Source of the DNA: Oscillospiraceae bacterium
GTDB lineage: Bacteria; Bacillota; Clostridia; Oscillospirales; Acutalibacteraceae
Length of the DNA stretch: 8,760 nucleotides
NCBI GenBank assembly: GCA_902761265.1
Contig: CACWJV010000100.1
Span: 1 to 8,760, forward strand
Reading direction: 5' to 3'
Positions 5,212-8,760 of this stretch are shown in pieces. The first letter of the stretch is position 1; each line of letters begins with the position of its first letter. The notes under the pieces were generated by a model that worked only from the letters and a program-made list of their open reading frames with translations, was not told where the DNA came from and did not search any database. The position numbers and the translations under genes are program-made.

Positions 5212-5520
5212 GAATTCAGAGTATCCGGACGGTAAACGGCAGAAAACAGCCGTTGAACGGAAGTTGACGGAAGCTGCTTCCCCTTGATTTTGAAGCTTTT
5301 TCCGGCATTTTGTCCACCAAAAGTTCCATTCCCTTTGCGGCGCAAGGTTTTGGAGGACATTGCTGGTATCCGAAAAAATCGGAGGACATTCGGAGGACAT
5401 AGCCCTTTTTTCGAAGGATACCAAACATGAGCAGCCGCGGTGGATTATCTGCGGGCAAAAAGCAAATAAAACAGTGCTTTCATCTGCCGTTGACAAAACC
5501 AACTGAAAGGACTGTATGTC
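5212..5520. other. Element end: candidate recombinase arm sites and inverted repeat, no gene
   Basis: No supported protein. It contains tandem GTTGAACGGAA (5252-5262) and GTTGACGGAA (5263-5272), ACGGC-AGAAAACA-GCCGT (5235-5252), and GGAGGACAT three times (5352-5360, 5381-5389, 5392-5400). An inverted repeat TGGTATCC-GAAAAAA (5364-5378) and TTTTTTC-GAA-GGATACCA (5406-5423) encloses the last two. GATTTTGA of the tRNA loop recurs at 5286-5293. Repeats like these next to an att core are expected for integrase and excisionase binding, but no protein evidence confirms it. Confidence 0.5.
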
Positions 5521-5817
5521 ATGTTAAAACGAGAAGACTATGAACTGTTATTTGAAGATTATCCTGATGTGCTGACGGTTCAGGAGCTGCGCAAAATGAT
5601 GGGCGGTGTCGGCGAATCGACAGCACGGCACCTGCTGCAGACCGGCCACATTGAACACTTTGTGATCCAATGCACCTATTACATTCCGAAGATCTGTGCG
5701 ATCGACTATCTGATGTCTCTGCACTATCGGCGCTACAGCAAAACACTGAAGCACCAGATCGACACAACCCCGCTTAAACAAAAACGAGCCGAACGCAGCA
5801 AAAAACTGAACGGTTGA
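5521..5817 (+). CDS. Excisionase-like helix-turn-helix protein of the mobile element
   Basis: The protein has 98 residues. Residues 18-41 (LTVQELRKMMGGVGESTARHL) form a MerR/HTH_17-type helix-turn-helix. The wing at 42-57 (GHIEHFVIQCTYYIPK) follows the pattern of excisionases such as those of Tn916-like elements, and residues 58-70 resemble the usual closing helix (AIDYLMSLHYR). The C-terminal tail is basic. It would bind the element ends and steer excision, or act as a small regulator. AAAGGA lies 9 bases before the ATG. It is followed after 15 bases by tnpV in the same orientation and lies next to the att-like repeats, which fits an excisionase. A TTGACA at 5490-5495 has no usable -10 upstream of the start, so the promoter is not identified. 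Confidence 0.75.
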   Translation: MLKREDYELLFEDYPDVLTVQELRKMMGGVGESTARHLLQTGHIEHFVIQCTYYIPKICAIDYLMSLHYRRYSKTLKHQIDTTPLKQKRAERSKKLNG

Positions 5818-5832
5818 TATGGAGGTACGTGT

Positions 5833-6213
5833 ATGATGAACGAGAATTACATGAACGAACGCACCAGCGTTTCCTATCAAAGCCACGCCGACGATTCCTT
5901 CCCGGATTTGAAAGCATCCGAACAGAAACGCCTTCCCCTCGGCAAGTATGGCAGAATGCGCCGAACGTACTTGAAAGAGCAGTTCCCCGCCAAATACAAC
6001 TGGATGGTCTGGCAGAGCACTCTTTGGCCGCATCTGCATCAAATCGACGCCGAGGCAGATGATCTGTTCAAAACGATCGTAGACCAGATGGCAAAAACCC
6101 GCGGTGTCAACGAACAGCTCAAAGCAGACGATCAATGGCGCTGGATTCAGGAAATGGGCAACATCCGCAATGCTGCAGAGGAAGTCGTGCTAAAAGAGGT
6201 GGTATACGCATGA
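5833..6213 (+). CDS. tnpV: TnpV family mobile-element protein
   Basis: The 126-residue protein is close to full length for TnpV. The family core is visible: LGKYGRMRRTYLKE (36-49), a central helical part with HLHQIDAEADDLF (67-79), then VNEQLKADDQWRWIQEMGN (92-110) and IRNAAEEVV ending in VVYA. TnpV proteins occur in integrative and mobilisable elements of Clostridia near recombinases; their exact function is not established. GGAGG at 5821-5825 is 7 bases before the ATG at 5833. The stop overlaps the start of the next frame (ATGA at 6210-6213), which implies a translationally coupled operon. Confidence 0.88.
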   Translation: MMNENYMNERTSVSYQSHADDSFPDLKASEQKRLPLGKYGRMRRTYLKEQFPAKYNWMVWQSTLWPHLHQIDAEADDLFKTIVDQMAKTRGVNEQLKADDQWRWIQEMGNIRNAAEEVVLKEVVYA

Positions 6214-6386
6214 GCAGTCTATCCGATGACCGTAAGAATTACCATATCTTTGCGGATGAAACAAGACGCGCACGCTGCGATGGCCGCGTCATTTCTTTTC
6301 GTTGTGTTTCTTTTGTTTCTTCGCTCGCTCAAGCGCTTTCTTCTTTGCGCGTTCAAGCTCTTTGCGATCATGCTCCGCGTATTTGA
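6210..6386 (+). pseudogene. Truncated gene start-coupled to tnpV
   Basis: An ATG at 6210 overlaps the tnpV stop and is preceded by AGAGGTGG (6195-6202) at 7 bases, a start of good quality. The first ~26 residues (MSSLSDDRKNYHIFADETRR and on) look like an ordinary soluble protein. From about 6289 the frame runs antisense through the 3' end of the XRE gene, becomes Ser/Leu/Phe-rich and ends at 6386. I read it as the 5' stub of a lost element gene; the family is not recognisable from so little. Confidence 0.5.
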
Positions 6387-6630
6387 TTTTTTCCTGCGTG
6401 CTCTTGCATTTCTCCGTTTGCCCGACCAGCTCCGATACAGTGATTCCGTAGATTTCCGACAGCGTGAGAAGCAGAAAAATATCCGGCGTACCGTCACCGC
6501 GTTCCCATTTTGAAATGGACTTATCGGAATAGCCAATCGCGTCGGCAAGCTGCGCCTGCGTGAATCCGTGCAGCTTTCGGTACAGTGCAAGGTTTTGCGC
6601 AATGACTTCTTCTCTCGGCTTTTCAGACAT
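6289..6630 (-). CDS. XRE-family helix-turn-helix transcriptional regulator
   Basis: The protein has 113 residues. Residues 10-66 form a Cro/C1-type HTH: LALYRKLHGFTQAQLADAIG, then SDKSISKWERGDGTPD as recognition helix and family signature, then ITVSELVG. Residues 72-113 are highly charged and Lys/Glu-rich, probably helical, possibly for dimerisation or a partner contact. AAAGGAGG is 9 bases before the ATG. It is divergent from the PHP gene and its promoter overlaps repeated TCTACT motifs, so autoregulation and control of the PHP-hemolysin III pair is the likely job (inference). It ends inside the disrupted mobile-element gene and so probably arrived by a separate insertion or deletion event. 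Confidence 0.88.
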   Translation of the reverse strand: MSEKPREEVIAQNLALYRKLHGFTQAQLADAIGYSDKSISKWERGDGTPDIFLLLTLSEIYGITVSELVGQTEKCKSTQEKIKYAEHDRKELERAKKKALERAKKQKKHNEKK

Positions 6631-6663
6631 CGCAATCGTCCTCCTTTGTTCTCGGCTGATTCT

Positions 6664-6692
6664 ATTCTACTCTCAGTAGAGATATTTGTCAA
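6664..6692 (-). promoter_or_regulatory. Promoter of the XRE regulator gene
   Basis: Perfect TTGACA (6687-6692), a 17-base spacer and TAGAAT (6664-6669) on the minus strand, 34 bases from the start codon. Site 1 of the TCTACT operator-like motif (6666-6680) overlaps the -10 and spacer. Confidence 0.85.
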
Positions 6693-6726
6693 GTTCCATT
6701 CTACTAATCATAGAGATATATCTACT
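6666..6726. promoter_or_regulatory. Candidate operator array for the XRE regulator
   Basis: TCTACT-CTC-AGTAGA (6666-6680) is a perfect 6-bp inverted repeat. TCTACT-AAT-CATAGA (6700-6714) is a degenerate copy of equal length 34 bases away, and a third TCTACT (6721-6726) lies 21 bases further, next to the AGATATATCT palindrome (6714-6723). Spacings of 34 and 21 bases are close to whole helical turns. The sites cover the XRE promoter and reach to 10 bases before the divergent -35. Confidence 0.6.
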
Positions 6727-6735
6727 GATAAGGGG

Positions 6736-6764
6736 TTGTCTTTCTGTCGAAGGCGTCTTATACT
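6736..6764 (+). promoter_or_regulatory. Promoter of the PHP-hemolysin III operon
   Basis: TTGTCT (6736-6741), a 17-base spacer and TATACT (6759-6764), 52 bases before the ATG at 6817. It is divergent from the XRE promoter, with operator-like motifs between them. Confidence 0.65.
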
Positions 6765-6816
6765 TCCGCCATCAAACAAGCGATGCCGCAAACGCGGCGG
6801 AAAGGAAGCGAATCTC

Positions 6817-7512
6817 ATGTACAAATACGAACTGCATTGTCATACAGGCGGCGTATCCCGCTGCGCAACAATCAACCCGAAGGATCTTGTGAGAAAATTT
6901 GAAAAAGAGGGATACAGCGGTCTTGTTTTGACCGACCACTACAGCCCGCTGACCTTCCTGCCGGGACACTATCTGCGTCCGCAAAAGGCGATCGAGCACT
7001 ATCTTTCTTCTTATCACGAGCTCAAGGACTGGTGCGGCGACAGCTTCACCGTTCTGCTCGGGCTCGAGCTGCGGCACTACGGCGTGGTGAACGACTATCT
7101 TGTCTACGGCGTGGAGGAGGATTGGCTGAAGCGGCAGCCGAATATGCTGCTCTGGAGGGAAAAGAAAGTCTGCGAAGAGATGCACAAGCAGGGATACCTC
7201 ATTTATCAGGCGCATCCGTACCGACCGCTGATCTATCGCTGCAATCCGAACTATATCGACGGGATCGAAGTCTTCAACGGTCATACCGACACGGTACGCA
7301 ACGAAAAGGCGCTGCAATGGGCAAAAGCGCTCGGTAAGCCCATGTCGAGCGGCAGCGACACACATCGCGCGCAAGACAATCCCTGCGGCGGCATCGAAAC
7401 GCTGCGACCGATCCAGAGCAATGCGGATCTGCTGGAGGTCCTGCGCAGCGGCAGCTACCGTCTGCTTCGTCCGAACGGAGGTGAACGCCATGCCGCGCAC
7501 AAAGCTGGCTGA
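6817..7512 (+). CDS. PHP-domain metal-dependent phosphoesterase
   Basis: The 231-residue protein is a single PHP domain. Metal-ligand motifs appear in the expected order: HCH (His7, His9), TDH (Asp40, His41), Glu84 in LGLELR, His133 in QAHPYR, and SGSDTH (Asp181, His183). PHP proteins hydrolyse phosphoesters, from histidinol phosphate to nucleotides and RNA ends; without an attached polymerase or second domain the substrate cannot be told. AAAGGAAG is 8 bases before the ATG at 6817; frames further upstream would cross the promoter. The stop overlaps the next gene by 23 bases, so the two are cotranscribed. Confidence 0.9.
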   Translation: MYKYELHCHTGGVSRCATINPKDLVRKFEKEGYSGLVLTDHYSPLTFLPGHYLRPQKAIEHYLSSYHELKDWCGDSFTVLLGLELRHYGVVNDYLVYGVEEDWLKRQPNMLLWREKKVCEEMHKQGYLIYQAHPYRPLIYRCNPNYIDGIEVFNGHTDTVRNEKALQWAKALGKPMSSGSDTHRAQDNPCGGIETLRPIQSNADLLEVLRSGSYRLLRPNGGERHAAHKAG

Positions 7513-8161
7513 CCGTACTTTGCCGCCCTACACGCGCGGCGAAGAGATCTTCAACATGGTGTCGCACATCGTGGGCGGCGGCTTCGGCGTTGTTGCGCTG
7601 GCGCTTTGCGTCGTCTTCGCCGTTTTGCACCGCAACTGGTGGGGGCTTGCCGGTGGCGTCGTCTATGGACTGACTATGATTTTTCTGTACACGATGTCCA
7701 GTGTTTATCACGGGCTGACGCAGGAAAAGCCCAAAAAGGTGATGCAGGTTCTGGATCACTGCACGATCTACGCGCTGATCCTCGGCACCTATGCGCCGAT
7801 CCTGCTGACCGGCCTGCGCCGCGATTTCCCGAAGCTGACGCTGATCCTGACCCTGTTTATTCTTACGGCGACCGCAATCGGCGTCACCTTCACCGCTATC
7901 GACTTTCACCGCTATGCGGCAGTTGCTATGAGCGGCTATTTCGTGGTCGGCTGGTGTGCGCTGTTTGCGCTGAAGCCGATCGTGCAAAGCTTCGGTTGGC
8001 CGCTGTTCCTTTGGCTGCTCGCCGGCGGCGTAGTCTACACATTGGGTATGATCTTTTATGCGTTCGGGAGAAAGAAGAAGTTTTTCCACAGTGTGTTCCA
8101 CTTGTTCATTCTCGGCGGCAGCGTGCTGCAGTTTATCGGCATTTTGCTGTACTGTATGTAA
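7490..8161 (+). CDS. Hemolysin III / TrhA (PAQR-like) integral membrane protein
   Basis: The protein has 223 residues, mostly hydrophobic, with about seven membrane segments. Family motifs are present: GEEIFNMVSHIVGG (17-30), SSVYHG with Ser70 and His74, LDHCTIYALILGTYAPI with Asp89, and HSVFH with His200 and His204. Ser, Asp and the histidines are the conserved metal-site residues of the CREST/PAQR-related superfamily. Members have been linked to membrane energetics and lipid homeostasis; the haemolysin name is historical. GGAGGTG lies 6 bases before the ATG at 7490, which is inside the end of the PHP gene. No clear terminator follows before the next promoter. Confidence 0.92.
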   Translation: MPRTKLADRTLPPYTRGEEIFNMVSHIVGGGFGVVALALCVVFAVLHRNWWGLAGGVVYGLTMIFLYTMSSVYHGLTQEKPKKVMQVLDHCTIYALILGTYAPILLTGLRRDFPKLTLILTLFILTATAIGVTFTAIDFHRYAAVAMSGYFVVGWCALFALKPIVQSFGWPLFLWLLAGGVVYTLGMIFYAFGRKKKFFHSVFHLFILGGSVLQFIGILLYCM

Positions 8162-8218
8162 GAGCGAATATCTCCGTGCAAAGAATCATGAAAAGGGAAA
8201 GAAATGCTGCGAAAAAGA

Positions 8219-8246
8219 TTGCAATCATTTTTCATCATGCTATAAT
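8219..8246 (+). promoter_or_regulatory. Promoter of the aspartate ammonia-lyase gene
   Basis: TATAAT (8241-8246) with TGC before it (extended -10), and a weaker TTGCAA (8219-8224) 16 bases upstream. The leader to the ATG at 8294 is about 40 bases. The extended -10 can compensate for the poor -35. Confidence 0.65.
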
Positions 8247-8293
8247 AGAAAAAGACAGAGCCTGCCTTTGCCAGAAAAAAAGGATTTGCTGTT

Positions 8294-8605
8294 ATGAAAA
8301 CAAGAATCGAAGCCGATTCCATCGGCGAAAAAGAGATCCCCGTTGACGCATACTACGGCGTGCAGTCACTGCGGGCAAAGGAAAACTTTCCAATCACCGG
8401 CATCCCGATGCACTTTGAGCTGATCAAGGCGCTCGCGCAGCTGAAACGGGCGGCGGCGATGACCAACCGCGACTCGGGCAGACTGGACGGCAAAAAGGCA
8501 GAATCCATCATTCAGGCCTGCGACGAGATCATTGAAGGCAAGCTCCACGACCAGTTCATCGTGGACGCCATTCAGGGCGGCGCGGGCACCTCCACCAATT
8601 GACCT
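8294..8605 (+). pseudogene. aspA: Aspartate ammonia-lyase, truncated after the N-terminal 102 residues
   Basis: AspA converts L-aspartate to fumarate and ammonia. The visible 102 residues match its N-terminal domain: IEADSIGEKEIPVDAYYGVQ (5-24), RAKENFPITG (27-36), ACDEIIEGKLHDQFIVD (75-91) and QGGAGTSTN (94-102). Full-length enzymes have about 460-480 residues and continue with MNANEV at this point; here a stop follows STN immediately and the next ~150 bases show no continuation in any frame. The fragment lacks the central helical bundle and the signature loop, so it cannot be active. AAGGA is 9 bases before the ATG and the promoter looks intact. Fumarase belongs to the same superfamily, but the DSIGEKEIP and AKENFPI pattern favours AspA. 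The cause of truncation (insertion, rearrangement or assembly join) is not visible. Confidence 0.8.
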
Positions 8606-8661
8606 TTTTGACATAATCCTCCACTTTTATTATTGCAGAGAGACCTTAATGGGGCAAGTTT

Positions 8662-8694
8662 AAACCCCCGGAAATCGGATCTCCGGGGGTTTTC
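8662..8694. terminator. Strong intrinsic terminator
   Basis: AAACCCCCGGA (8662-8672) pairs perfectly with TCCGGGGGTTT (8682-8692), with a 9-base loop followed by TTTTCTC. It could end transcripts of the truncated aspA. On the minus strand it lies about 30 bases after a possible stop codon at 8721-8723, though the U run is poorer in that direction. Confidence 0.85.
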
Positions 8695-8720
8695 TCTGCA
8701 CGATATTCTGTTCCCTGCGG

Positions 8721-8760
8721 TCAGCAGTCTTTCTCCAAATGCCAGATATCATTGTTGTAC
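8721..8760 (-). CDS. Possible C-terminal end of a minus-strand gene
   Basis: On the minus strand an open frame from the window edge ends YNNDIWHLEKDC and a TGA at 8721-8723, about 30 bases before the terminator hairpin. Placement and composition suit a gene end, but 12 residues cannot be assigned to any family and an open frame this short can arise by chance. Confidence 0.3.
   Translation of the reverse strand, partial: YNNDIWHLEKDC

Larger units (their letters stand above)
5156..6288 (+). mobile_element. End and remnant of a tRNA-Leu-integrated element (att, HTH, tnpV, truncated gene)
   Basis: The left limit is the tRNA-Leu fragment interrupted at the anticodon loop. Inside are direct and inverted repeats, an excisionase-like HTH gene, tnpV, and a coupled gene cut off where an unrelated convergent XRE gene begins. 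No integrase or recombinase gene is present in the window, so the element is either degraded or its other parts are gone. The right limit is uncertain; I place it at the end of the XRE gene. Confidence 0.55.

Noticed and set aside
4918..5502. Minus-strand frame of 194 codons through the att region
   Set aside because: It spans a tRNA fragment, a terminator and inverted repeats and has no integrase motifs, so it is not the missing recombinase.
5490..5518. TTGACA-based promoter directly before the HTH gene
   Set aside because: A -10 at 17 bases would fall on the start codon region (TGTATG) and place transcription start inside the gene.
5548..6135. Minus-strand open frame (195 codons) across the HTH and tnpV genes
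   Set aside because: It crosses two recognisable plus-strand genes and their ribosome binding site and has no family features of its own.
6258..6290. Terminator of the XRE gene (GACGCG/CGCGTC hairpin with TTGTTT tail on the minus strand)
   Set aside because: The stem is only 6 bp, overlaps the stop codon and has an interrupted U run, so it is too weak to call.
6772..7500. Minus-strand open frame (242 codons) across the PHP gene
   Set aside because: The plus strand shows all PHP metal-ligand motifs in order.
7274..8101. Minus-strand open frame (275 codons) across the hemolysin III gene
   Set aside because: It is Gln/Arg/His-rich, typical of the complement of a membrane-protein gene, with no start signal.
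8606..8635. Promoter beginning TTGACA after the truncated aspA
   Set aside because: No -10 hexamer at an acceptable distance and no gene follows on the plus strand.

Overview
The window looks like a chromosomal segment of a gut-type Clostridia bacterium, most likely Oscillospiraceae/Ruminococcaceae. This rests on moderately GC-rich coding, strong AGGAGG-type ribosome binding sites, TTGACA/TATAAT promoters, a TnpV-family mobile-element gene and a carbohydrate-active gene set. The taxonomic call is inference; no rRNA is present.

Layout. (1) 1-1058: a minus-strand gene for a secreted or anchored protein enters from the left edge (289 codons visible, stop outside the window), with a promoter whose -10 lies in a 20-bp inverted repeat. 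(2) 1059-2672: a minus-strand clan GH-D (alpha-galactosidase-like) glycoside hydrolase. Its last ~47 codons are read out of an interspersed hairpin repeat (copy A). (3) 2784-3415: a divergently transcribed small DUF3592-type membrane protein and a bidirectional terminator. (4) 3441-4566: a minus-strand GxDLY/SGNH esterase with its own promoter. (5) 4567-5520: about 950 bp with no convincing protein gene. It holds the second, longer hairpin repeat (copy B, five extra hairpin modules), two 3' ends of a tRNA-Leu each followed on the minus strand by its own intrinsic terminator, a possible three-way-junction fold between them, and an att-like region with direct and inverted repeats. (6) 5521-6288: a mobile-element remnant made of an excisionase-like HTH gene, tnpV, and a start-coupled gene cut off after about 26 codons. 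(7) 6289-6816: an XRE regulator transcribed leftwards from a perfect TTGACA promoter, with spaced TCTACT operator-like sites between it and the next gene. (8) 6817-8161: a PHP-domain phosphoesterase overlapping a hemolysin III/TrhA-family membrane protein. (9) 8218-8760: a well-promoted aspartate ammonia-lyase gene that stops after 102 codons exactly in the conserved GTSTN block, then a strong terminator and possibly the end of a minus-strand gene.

The two carbohydrate-active enzymes and the adjacent secreted protein suggest glycan breakdown. They have separate promoters, so the link is one of neighbourhood and not a shared operon.

The most unusual content is the modular hairpin repeat. Both copies start with the same 20-bp perfect palindrome, carry a bulged GATCGGC hairpin enclosed by a helix that shows a compensatory G-C to U-A change, and end at a GCACTGC terminator arm. 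They differ in the number of TTC-loop hairpins. I do not recognise it as a named family.
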